From the IMG/VR virus record IMGVR_UViG_3300031578_000010, positions 26,432-90,431 of that record: a DNA stretch of 64,000 nucleotides, one strand, 5' to 3'. Source of the DNA: a virus. The notes under the pieces are model-generated. The model ran no database searches, had not been told where the DNA came from, and saw only the letters and a list, made by a program, of their open reading frames with translations. The translations under genes were made by a program, and so were the position numbers. Each line of letters begins with the position of its first letter. Within the stretch, counting starts at the first letter, position 1. Of this stretch, positions 14,884 to 22,494 are shown one piece after another.

Positions 14884-15111
14884 TTAGGCTTGACGACCTT
14901 TCCATATATCTTCTACCGATCTCCCTTTATGTTTTTCCACTATTTCTTCAATTTCTTTTATTTCTATTCCATAACAAGTAATAACAACCTTTATATCGTG
15001 CCAGGCATAAAGGATTTTTAACCCTAAAGCATTTATAAAATCCGCCGCATCCAGTACAGAAGAAAAAATAAAGGCCCTGGAATATTCTCGAAAAGGCGTA
15101 TACTTTGTCAT
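14884..15111 (-). CDS. Small hypothetical protein
   Basis: 75 residues with an alpha/beta pattern (AFIFSSVLDAADFINALG, DIKVVITCYGIEIKEIEEI). No family recognised. It is preceded by GAGGAGGACAGG. Confidence 0.6.
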   Translation of the reverse strand: MTKYTPFREYSRAFIFSSVLDAADFINALGLKILYAWHDIKVVITCYGIEIKEIEEIVEKHKGRSVEDIWKGRQA

Positions 15112-15219
15112 TCCTGTCCTCCTCCGATATTTCTTACCATGGGGTTATTTCTTGTGTACCTTTTACCGTAGGTCAAAATTTCGATTTCAAATATAAACTG
15201 TTAATCAAAGATTCTTGCC

Positions 15220-16104
15220 CTAACCCGGCGCAATAAATACAAGAGCATATTCATGTGTCCTGATAAGATATCTATTGCCTTTTCTCGCTGTACTAAAGCG
15301 AACCGAAACTCCGTTCATTTTTTTAGATAAAACAATTTCCTCTTTTAATTTAAATCCGATCTTTTTATGAAGCCGAGTTATATCGTGATTTAAACAAATA
15401 AGATCATTATCTTCTCTTAGCATTCCCACAACCCAGCACGAAACGGCGCCTGGCTTTAATATCCTGAGGCTTTCTTTTATAACTTTAAATATTCCTTTTA
15501 AAAATTCTTTATATGAAGTTGCCATAGATAAATCTTTTTCCCCTCCGCAATATTTCTCAAGGCCCCAATATGGCGGACAGGTAATAAGAAAATCCGCCGA
15601 ATTAGTTTTAATATTCTTACAAATTGTAGCGTCTTGACATAAAATAGAAACTCTATCTTCTACTTCGCTCTTTATGGCCAATTTCCTTATCGCTTTACAT
15701 TCTATTTCTCTTAATTCCAGGCCAACATATTTTAATCCATGTTTTGCGGCCATTATCGCCCGAGTTCCTCCTCCGGCGAAAGGATCGATACAGATACCTT
15801 TTTTCGGAGCATATATATTAAGTAGCCAATAAGCCACCGCAGGATTAAAAATACTTGGAACTATTCTCCGCGTCTTATCGCCAGTCTTTTCCTTCATCCA
15901 AGCTGATTTTCCGCCATGTTTTCTTTCATGAGGAAAGGCTGAATGACCGCCAATACGAGCAAAACCTATATCTCCAATTTCTTTTTTTAATTTCATTACA
16001 AAAGGATCGTTATAATTACAATCCCAAACAGATATAGGCCAAATCGGATACCAAAATTGTCCTGTTTTAAATTTGCCAACTTGTTTACCAAATAAGTCCT
16101 TCAT
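15220..16104 (-). CDS. DNA methyltransferase, amino-group type (paralogue 1 of 3)
   Basis: 294 residues. The SAM-binding motif I DPFAGGGT is at about 107-114, a Y-V-G-L-E-L strand follows (motif II), and the catalytic motif ITCPPYW ends near 180. Amino-MTases (N6-adenine or N4-cytosine) usually carry [DNS]PP[YFW]; here cysteine replaces the first residue. The N-terminus (MKDLFGKQVGKFKT...PISVWDCN) is nearly the same as in the two methyltransferases at 31352 and 32215. No restriction endonuclease is adjacent, which suits an orphan phage modification enzyme. The start is supported by AAAGGAAG. Confidence 0.88.
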   Translation of the reverse strand: MKDLFGKQVGKFKTGQFWYPIWPISVWDCNYNDPFVMKLKKEIGDIGFARIGGHSAFPHERKHGGKSAWMKEKTGDKTRRIVPSIFNPAVAYWLLNIYAPKKGICIDPFAGGGTRAIMAAKHGLKYVGLELREIECKAIRKLAIKSEVEDRVSILCQDATICKNIKTNSADFLITCPPYWGLEKYCGGEKDLSMATSYKEFLKGIFKVIKESLRILKPGAVSCWVVGMLREDNDLICLNHDITRLHKKIGFKLKEEIVLSKKMNGVSVRFSTARKGNRYLIRTHEYALVFIAPG

Positions 16105-16139
16105 ATTTCTTCCTTTATTATCTTATATCATTAATGAGC

Positions 16140-16637
16140 CTATTTAAAAGCAGAAACGAGGTCGCCATATATTTCCTTTTTAATTCTGGCTATTTCAACT
16201 AATGTTTCTTCTCGTTTTTTAGCAGCAGCCTTTATCTTATCTTCCGTTTTAAATACCTTTTTAGATTCGTCCGTTTTCTTTATTTGTTCCTGCAATTTTT
16301 TTAGATATCTCTTTAGTCTTGTGAATTCAGAGTTTCTCTTTATTTCGTTTCGGGGTTGTTCTTTTTCTTTCCGTATATTTTCAGCAATTCTTAATAAATT
16401 CTTTTCTATTTCCTTTTTTATTTCTTGAAAATCTTGCTCTATTTCTGCCGCGCACTTATTATTCAAATGTTTCTCACAATAGAAAGTTCCGGCCAATGCA
16501 CGGCAACTACAACTGGGCTTGATACAGTAACGAGAAGAATGCTTTGAGAATGTCTTCCAGAATTCCTTTAAAGTACAAGTAGCAAAAAACGCTCTTATTC
16601 TTGCTGGCCGCCATGAAGCCTTCGGTATCTCTGACAT
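16140..16637 (-). CDS. Zinc-knuckle plus coiled-coil hypothetical protein
   Basis: 165 residues. The N-terminal 55 residues have cysteines and a histidine (RYCIKPSCSCRALAG, FYCEKHLNNKC) forming a probable zinc site similar in style to the small terminase N-terminus. The remainder is a long, charged coiled coil. It may bind nucleic acid. No family recognised. Confidence 0.65.
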   Translation of the reverse strand: MSEIPKASWRPARIRAFFATCTLKEFWKTFSKHSSRYCIKPSCSCRALAGTFYCEKHLNNKCAAEIEQDFQEIKKEIEKNLLRIAENIRKEKEQPRNEIKRNSEFTRLKRYLKKLQEQIKKTDESKKVFKTEDKIKAAAKKREETLVEIARIKKEIYGDLVSAFK

Positions 16638-16648
16638 TTTATCCTCCT

Positions 16649-16891
16649 TTATGTATTTTCGGGAAATGTGACTCTTACGTTCATTATATTAAGAAAAGAA
16701 ACTTCCTGTAAATTAACAACAGAAAACTCTCTATCGATATATTTCTGCATCATTTCAGGATCATCTAATAAACGAATAAGGGCTTTATTGTCAGAACAAA
16801 GAATAAACTCCTCTAACTTTCCCTGCAATGTCGCGCCTGTTCGAAAATGAATAGTAACACTCGCCCCAATATGATATTCTTTATTTCTCAT
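16649..16891 (-). CDS. Small beta-rich protein, possibly Sm/Hfq-like
   Basis: 80 residues from the ATG at 16891; a TTG at 16903 is the alternative. HIGASVTIHFRTGATLQGKL followed by short strands and VVNLQEVSFLNI resembles the Sm1 (V-x-L-x-x-G-x-x-x-x-G) and Sm2 halves of Sm/Hfq-type barrels. The match is by eye, and SH3-like barrels have similar patterns. The start is five bases after the radical-SAM stop. Confidence 0.5.
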   Translation of the reverse strand: MRNKEYHIGASVTIHFRTGATLQGKLEEFILCSDNKALIRLLDDPEMMQKYIDREFSVVNLQEVSFLNIMNVRVTFPENT

Positions 16892-16895
16892 TTGA

Positions 16896-17813
16896 TCACA
16901 CAAGAGTTTTCTTAACTAATAAACCCCTTTGTAATCTTGAACCAAATTTATCTAAGTATTCTTCGAAAGTAATGCTATTTCTAAAAACAGACCCGGTTGC
17001 AGAATAAAACCTAACCAAAGGCGTTATTACACGTCTATCCCAGCCTTTCGGAATATATTCTCCTAACTTCTCAATATTCAAAGGGCGATATCTCATAGGA
17101 AATGGCAATACGCCAAATTTCCTCAATAATTCAAGTCTATACAAAGTTTCTTCTAATGTATCTTTATAACCAAATAAAACATATACTCGAATATCTCGTG
17201 CCTTCCATCCCGCTCTTATAGCTATTTTTATTGCATTTATTACCTGGTCTTCCTCTTTAATAGAATCAAAAGCGAACCTCAATATACATTTAATTTCTGC
17301 AAATTTGCTGGCTATTGTTTTCGTAAACCTACAGGCATCTAAGCCTTGATTAAAATCAACTAAATTAAATCTCTTGCACGAATCTATAACTTTCCAAATA
17401 TGCTTTTTAGATGCTGCAAGTAAATTATTATCACAAATTATTGGCGCGGGCTTAAATTTTATGATTTCTTTTATGTCTCCTTCCAATCTTGGGACCGCAC
17501 AAAATCCACAGCTATTCGGGCAACCCCTTGTTGTAAATGTTGCATTTGGATTATATAAATTTAAAGGTGAAACACCCCTTGGCGCATCCTCTTCTACATT
17601 TGCAAGGCCTTCGAACTTCTGTCGAGCCAAAACAGCTCCAGGACCGCCAACAATTATTTTTTTAGGAGGAAAAAAAGACCCCAACGAAGCTTTTATTTTT
17701 CTTATCGTCTTTTTTACAAGCCAAGTAAAAGGAACAGAAATATATAAAGAATCTTTTTGCTCCCAACTTATCGGCCCAAGCTTCCATTTATTTTCGCGTT
17801 TTAGATTATTCAT
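16896..17813 (-). CDS. Radical-SAM superfamily protein
   Basis: 305 residues. TTRGCPNSCGFCAVP contains C98-x3-C102-x2-C105, the [4Fe-4S] triad of radical-SAM enzymes. The N-terminal part (IIVGGPGAVLA) resembles a Rossmann-like B12-binding remnant, and DNNLLA and DFNQGLDA fit TIM-barrel strands. Radical-SAM enzymes use SAM to generate a 5'-deoxyadenosyl radical. Its ATG overlaps the terminase stop. The substrate is unknown; modification of a nucleotide or peptide is possible. Confidence 0.85.
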   Translation of the reverse strand: MNNLKRENKWKLGPISWEQKDSLYISVPFTWLVKKTIRKIKASLGSFFPPKKIIVGGPGAVLARQKFEGLANVEEDAPRGVSPLNLYNPNATFTTRGCPNSCGFCAVPRLEGDIKEIIKFKPAPIICDNNLLAASKKHIWKVIDSCKRFNLVDFNQGLDACRFTKTIASKFAEIKCILRFAFDSIKEEDQVINAIKIAIRAGWKARDIRVYVLFGYKDTLEETLYRLELLRKFGVLPFPMRYRPLNIEKLGEYIPKGWDRRVITPLVRFYSATGSVFRNSITFEEYLDKFGSRLQRGLLVKKTLV

Positions 17814-19480
17814 TAAAATACCATTACTTCGGCGTCGTTATCTTCCGCCTGTTGTTTTAATTGAGCATCTGCGGCGGCCCTTGCAATTTCTCTTCCAAAA
17901 TGAATAAAGAAATCAAATCGCAATGCCGCGAGCATTAAGGAATCTGGTCCGTGATCTTCTGCCTTAATTGGTTTGCCAAATTCGTCTTTCTTATAATTAA
18001 CTAATTGCCGATATAATATTCTATTAGACCGCACATTTAAAATCCTTAATCTACTCGAATTAATATATCTTTCCAGGTTTTGAATTCCTGTTTCTTTATA
18101 TTTATTAAATGCAACGCTTTCGACAGTAAATCCAGACTTTCTTAAATACATTATCCCATAACTTTGTTCACTATCCCCGTATACAAGAAAATCGCCAAAA
18201 CGAATTCTTATTGCCTTTAATGTACTAACAATATAATCTAAATCCCTTCCGACTGAAAAATCAGAAAAAGGAACTATTAAAGCGTTGCTCCCTTTTATTG
18301 CCAAAGTAATAGCGCACTGTTTTGATGTTCCAAAATCAATCCCAACCGATCTTTTCGTATCCTGCAAGTTAGGAATTATAACTCTATCAACTAAACTTCT
18401 TCTTAATTTCTTTGTATTATAAACTTTTGATTGTGTTTCAGGGCGACAACATTCAAATTCAACCTTCCAGTTTTGCCCTTTTATTTCCGCCTTTTTCTTT
18501 ATCTTCAAAGCCTGTTCGAAACTAAGCCAGCCATCGGTTTTTCTGGCTATTCCATCGCATCCAAAATATCTTACTTTAATTATGTTCCCTTCCGAATCTT
18601 TTTTAATTTTCTTACGAGTGAAAACACATTTCTTACAATCAATATCCCTTTCACATTTGGCGAAACAGGAAAAAATATTCCATTTAACTCGAACAAAATC
18701 TAACGCCTCTGCTTGATCCCACGTATCCGCAAAATGCCCAACCGGCAAATGAAATGTCGACAAATATAGAATAACGAAATCTTCTTGTGTTATTACTGAA
18801 TTTGTCGCCTGCAAAATATTATCATCTTTATATCTTTCTTTCTGGCAAACCTCATCGGCAACGAATCCTTCCGGATGTTTCCCTCTCGTTGCATTTTGTG
18901 AATTAGGAATAACTTTTAAATTTACACCATTTTTTAAATTAGTCCTGTGCATTAAAGGTTCGCCATCAAGCAGCCTTTCTTTTAATGATGGCAAACATTC
19001 CCAAAATGCTGTAATATAACTATAAATTTCTAATGCTTGTTCTTGCGATCCTGCAAGGTCTGAAAAAGAAAGTTTTCTCCAAACCATACAAATGAAAATA
19101 AGAACGGCGGCTATAAGCGATTTCCCTCCGCCTCTATTTGCCCAAACAATTATCGCCTGAACAGTATTTCCCTTCTTATCTTTTCTTGCAAAAAATAAAT
19201 CCGCCAAAACCTTTAAATGTTTCTTAATAAGTTTAATTGTTTGTTTCTCACCTCGTTTTATAAACCACAAATTATTTTCAACAAAATCCTTTATCGCGTT
19301 TTCTTGCCTTCTATAAAAAACCTTTCTTGTTTCTTCCGGATTCCTTTTTAAATTAAAATCATAAAATTCAATATTAGGGTCTAAGTTCCGATTCTGCTTG
19401 AGCTGTTCCCACTGTTCCACTATTTGGCCCAAGACCGTATTCGGCGAGTTTTCTGAAAATTCGTTCCTTAATTTTTTCAT
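17813..19480 (-). CDS. terL: Terminase large subunit
   Basis: 555 residues from the ATG at 19480. Residues 110-121 hold the Walker A region (VWANRGGGKS). Walker B is EGFVADEV, followed by a YLSTFH coupling segment. The C-terminal nuclease domain begins near RSVGIDFGTSK and includes VYGDSEQ with the expected acidic residues. The ATPase drives DNA into the prohead and the nuclease cuts concatemers. A cysteine-rich insertion (CERDIDCKKCVF) in the middle could bind zinc, which is not usual. The gene overlaps the small subunit by 107 bases. Confidence 0.93.
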   Translation of the reverse strand: MKKLRNEFSENSPNTVLGQIVEQWEQLKQNRNLDPNIEFYDFNLKRNPEETRKVFYRRQENAIKDFVENNLWFIKRGEKQTIKLIKKHLKVLADLFFARKDKKGNTVQAIIVWANRGGGKSLIAAVLIFICMVWRKLSFSDLAGSQEQALEIYSYITAFWECLPSLKERLLDGEPLMHRTNLKNGVNLKVIPNSQNATRGKHPEGFVADEVCQKERYKDDNILQATNSVITQEDFVILYLSTFHLPVGHFADTWDQAEALDFVRVKWNIFSCFAKCERDIDCKKCVFTRKKIKKDSEGNIIKVRYFGCDGIARKTDGWLSFEQALKIKKKAEIKGQNWKVEFECCRPETQSKVYNTKKLRRSLVDRVIIPNLQDTKRSVGIDFGTSKQCAITLAIKGSNALIVPFSDFSVGRDLDYIVSTLKAIRIRFGDFLVYGDSEQSYGIMYLRKSGFTVESVAFNKYKETGIQNLERYINSSRLRILNVRSNRILYRQLVNYKKDEFGKPIKAEDHGPDSLMLAALRFDFFIHFGREIARAAADAQLKQQAEDNDAEVMVF

Positions 19481-19928
19481 TATTAATCTCTTGATCCAAA
19501 ACCCCAATAATTACAGAAACAGTTTGTTGAAGAACATGAATAGAAATAGTATGTTTAACGCCATGCTCTAATTTATCCAGCCTTTCGATATCCTGCGAAA
19601 TAGAATTTAATAATTGGGAAGCATTATTTATTGTTGCAATATTTAATCGTTTTTTCTCTGCCGATCGCCTTGCAAATAACTCATCCAGCAATGCCCGTTT
19701 TAATGCAATATTCACGCGCAAATTGCAAAGGTTTTCATTACCTAAATATTTCGCAACTCTTTTAGCGAGTTTTTTGCGCAAAACCTTAGAATGTAGCCCC
19801 GTTTTTATAGGGCGCCCACCAGGATGTTTTTTGGAGCCGGCGCCATGGACTTGGCAAACGGAGAAACCTTCAACGGCGCGACGTCTGCATTGTTGGCCTG
19901 TCGCCTTACATTTTGCGTGGCATTGCAT
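19374..19928 (-). CDS. terS: Terminase small subunit
   Basis: 184 residues. The N-terminus has CKATGQQCRRRAV then CQVHGAGSKKHPGGRPIKTG, the cysteine/histidine and HGGxPxxG-like signature of one small-terminase group. Long helices follow (ALKRALLDELFARRSAEKK; DIERLDKLEHG). It recognises phage DNA and loads the large subunit. A candidate promoter lies 27 bases upstream of the start (19955-19970). Confidence 0.82.
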   Translation of the reverse strand: MQCHAKCKATGQQCRRRAVEGFSVCQVHGAGSKKHPGGRPIKTGLHSKVLRKKLAKRVAKYLGNENLCNLRVNIALKRALLDELFARRSAEKKRLNIATINNASQLLNSISQDIERLDKLEHGVKHTISIHVLQQTVSVIIGVLDQEINNEKIKERIFRKLAEYGLGPNSGTVGTAQAESELRP

Positions 19929-19954
19929 ATCGTTCGCTCCCTTATAGCGCCCTT

Positions 19955-19970
19955 CCCTACCTCTATATAC
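19955..19970 (-). promoter_or_regulatory. Candidate phage promoter, GTATATAGAGGTAGGG
   Basis: The minus strand reads GTATATAGAGGTAGGG, identical over 16 bases to the site at 45384-45399 and close to 48952-48968. It lies directly upstream of the terminase start with no recognisable -35 element, as in T4-type late promoters read by gp55-like sigma factors. The transcription start would be near the GGG. Confidence 0.6.
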
Positions 19971-20103
19971 TATCTTTAAGACTTTAATACTTTAAATAAC
20001 TTATGCCTCCGCAAACATTATAATTATATTTTAACCTAACTCATTAAAGCGTAAGGGGTTATGGAAAGACTGAATATCCCCCCTACATTTTTCGCTTTGT
20101 AAA

Positions 20104-20496
20104 CTAATCTCCATCCGCCATCGCAGTCGCCCTTACTATTAATGATTCCATACGAAAACCGTAATAAAATGAATCCATCCCTTGTTCAATTTTAGCATGA
20201 AAAATAATACTATCTAAAATATTTCCTTCTGTATCTAATCTGCGAATTTCTGCTATTTTTTCATTTTTAAAATTGTGCAATATTTTATTGATATTTTGCG
20301 GTTTAAACGCTGCCGCCTTCGGACCGAATCCTCGAAAAACCCGAACGGCATTTGCCCCATAAGAACGGATAATGGATACCGGAACGTCCTTCCCTCCTAA
20401 AATTAATTGAAAAATAGAATATTCTGGTCTTCCTGCAAAAGAAGAAAAGAAGATCATTCCCTGTTCAAATCTTTGTCTTATCGTTTTATCTTCCAT
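20104..20496 (-). CDS. Hypothetical protein
   Basis: 130 residues, alpha/beta in pattern (SIFQLILGGKDVPVSIIRSYG, KIAEIRRLDTEGNILDSIIF). It lies four bases after the exonuclease stop and 27 bases from the region holding the terminase promoter. No family recognised. Confidence 0.6.
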   Translation of the reverse strand: MEDKTIRQRFEQGMIFFSSFAGRPEYSIFQLILGGKDVPVSIIRSYGANAVRVFRGFGPKAAAFKPQNINKILHNFKNEKIAEIRRLDTEGNILDSIIFHAKIEQGMDSFYYGFRMESLIVRATAMADGD

Positions 20497-20499
20497 TTT

Positions 20500-21414
20500 C
20501 TAATCCGCCAATATTATAGACAAAACTTTAGCCAAGCCCTGAAAATTCCTGTGCTTCATTTCAAACTTTCTAACCTGTTTCATCATAGCTTCTATATCAC
20601 AGAACCGAACCCCTTTTAATCTTTTATATATTTTCGAGAATTCCTGTTCATATTCTATTCCGAGTTCCCGACCATAGCGGCAAATCTTGACAAGTTTATA
20701 AGCAAGATTCACAACAGGCAAATTATCTTGAACCTTTTTTATAAATGGTTTCGGATCATTATCCTTTTGTAGATCCTTTAAAGTAGGATATTTTTTAACA
20801 ATTTCTAAAGCCCGTTTTTCCCCAATCCCCATAACTCCAGGAACGTTATCGCCAGTATCCCCCATCAAAGATTTGACCTTGATAAAGTCTTTTGGCATTA
20901 TTCCATATTGTTTTTTGAATTCTTTAAGATCTATCATTTCCTTTTGCGTTGGTCTAAAAACGCTTATTTTTTCATCTATTAATTGAAGGAGATCTTTATC
21001 GGCACTCGCAATAATTACATTAAGACCGTCTCCAGCATATAAACGAGACATAATGCCCATGATATCATCGCCTTCTACTCCTCGAATTGAAACCTGCCTA
21101 ACATTTAAAACCTTAAAGAACTTCTTTGCCATTTTGATCTGTTTAAACAAAGGTTCTAATTTCTCGCGAGATTCTTTTCTATTCGCTTTATATTCTGGAA
21201 AAATTCCCTGCCTTAAAGCCGATCCGCCTTTCCCATCCCAGCAAATAATTAAACGATCATAGCTTAGGTCGGCATACATTTTCTTTAACATTTGAAGAAT
21301 GCCAGAAATAACAGATGTAGGAACTCCTTTAGAAGTTTCTAAATTTCTGGTCATGTAGGCCCGGAAAGCGAATAAATTGCCATCAAGTATTAGAATCTTC
21401 TTATTATTCTTCAT
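20500..21414 (-). CDS. 5'-3' exonuclease / flap endonuclease (PolI-N or RNase H type)
   Basis: 304 residues. The start at 21414 overlaps the end of the NYN gene. The acidic metal-site motifs are LILDGNLFAF, IICWDGKGG, VEGDDIMG and ASADKDLLQL. LMGDTGDNVPGVMGIGEKRA is the helix-hairpin-helix DNA-binding segment. This is the arrangement of the PolI N-terminal nuclease and T4 RNase H, which remove RNA primers and flaps. It fits the replication module, since the DnaE polymerase lacks this activity. Confidence 0.9.
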   Translation of the reverse strand: MKNNKKILILDGNLFAFRAYMTRNLETSKGVPTSVISGILQMLKKMYADLSYDRLIICWDGKGGSALRQGIFPEYKANRKESREKLEPLFKQIKMAKKFFKVLNVRQVSIRGVEGDDIMGIMSRLYAGDGLNVIIASADKDLLQLIDEKISVFRPTQKEMIDLKEFKKQYGIMPKDFIKVKSLMGDTGDNVPGVMGIGEKRALEIVKKYPTLKDLQKDNDPKPFIKKVQDNLPVVNLAYKLVKICRYGRELGIEYEQEFSKIYKRLKGVRFCDIEAMMKQVRKFEMKHRNFQGLAKVLSIILAD

Positions 21415-22000
21415 CGCCTTCTTCATCCTCTTCATCTTCATCTTCTTCTTCCTTTTTCTTAGATGGGGGCTCTTCCTTCCGAATATAAGCCGGCATAACC
21501 CGCTCAATTAATTTCCTTATTTCAGCAAGATCGATAAATTTATCAACAGAATTCACCAAATCGATAGCAGCAGATTCGAACTTGGAAGAAACCGCTATTA
21601 TTCTTTTCCCGTGCAACCTCAGATATTCTATTACAGGAACGAAATCTCCATCCCCAGTGACTAACACCGCTATATCGAAATTTCTTTTGGTCAACATCAT
21701 ATCCATGGCCATTATAATATCTGTGTCTCCCTTTACTGCAACCTCTCGCCCTGATTTCTGAATTCTTTGCTGCTCCCTCCTTCTTACAGTAAACCCATTG
21801 TTCAGTAAAAAGATGGCGAAGTTTCTCTTTTTCGTATCTTCCTCCCATGAAGTATAATAAAAGCAATTATATATGGCGCAATCTGCCGCTAACAATTCCC
21901 TCAATTTTGTGAAATCAACCTGCCATCCAAGATAACTGAGGGTTCCGTAGAGATTGTCGCCATCGATGAACAAAGCAATTCTTTCCTTAGAATTTAACAT
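21404..22000 (-). CDS. NYN-domain (PIN-like) protein with acidic tail
   Basis: 198 residues. ALFIDGDNLYG at the N-terminus, a conserved GDTDIIMAMDM and VLVTGDGDFVPVI supply the acidic residues of NYN/LabA-type RNases. The last ~25 residues are almost pure E/D (KKKEEEDEDEEDEEGDEE). NYN domains cleave RNA. The placement next to the flap nuclease suggests RNA processing during replication, or attack on host RNA. Confidence 0.82.
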   Translation of the reverse strand: MLNSKERIALFIDGDNLYGTLSYLGWQVDFTKLRELLAADCAIYNCFYYTSWEEDTKKRNFAIFLLNNGFTVRRREQQRIQKSGREVAVKGDTDIIMAMDMMLTKRNFDIAVLVTGDGDFVPVIEYLRLHGKRIIAVSSKFESAAIDLVNSVDKFIDLAEIRKLIERVMPAYIRKEEPPSKKKEEEDEDEEDEEGDEE

Positions 22001-22494
22001 ATCTCCTCCTCAATTCGTCTTCTATTCCTTCTTCCATATTCTGCCAGGCAGAAAGCATCGACTACATTGTCGCGAACTGCTAATGGCACGCCAGGGAAAG
22101 AGCAACCCGATATCTTTTTTGCGGCAGTAAACATCATCCCCTTCGATGCATGGCCATATCCTGCTATCTGTTTCTTTAAAGTAGTCGGATTAACTATTTT
22201 GATTTTAATATTTCTTATAAATAATCCTCTGCGAATACACCACCCTAACTCCCCAATATTAAAAACCATTCCGCCCCCTCTGCTTTTCTGATAGGCGTAT
22301 CCTTCAACAATTCCCAAAGAAGGCTTGAATTTCTTTAAGATCTCTTTTATTTCTTTCTCTATAAAATAAAGACGTGGATCTCCTCTTAACTTTCCGGGGC
22401 GAATAACGCCATACTCTTTTATTTCGCCCTTCTCTAAAAATGCCCAACCTGTCGCAACATGACTGGGATCAATTCCTAATATTCTTTTATACAT
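21994..22494 (-). CDS. RuvC-like Holliday junction resolvase
   Basis: 166 residues. LGIDPSHVATG provides D9, IVEGYAY provides E64, and RDNVVDAFCLA provides D142/D146, the four-residue RNase H-fold catalytic set of RuvC. The size matches bacterial RuvC. No RuvA/RuvB is in the window, as usual for phages. It would resolve recombination intermediates before packaging. Confidence 0.88.
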   Translation of the reverse strand: MYKRILGIDPSHVATGWAFLEKGEIKEYGVIRPGKLRGDPRLYFIEKEIKEILKKFKPSLGIVEGYAYQKSRGGGMVFNIGELGWCIRRGLFIRNIKIKIVNPTTLKKQIAGYGHASKGMMFTAAKKISGCSFPGVPLAVRDNVVDAFCLAEYGRRNRRRIEEEIC

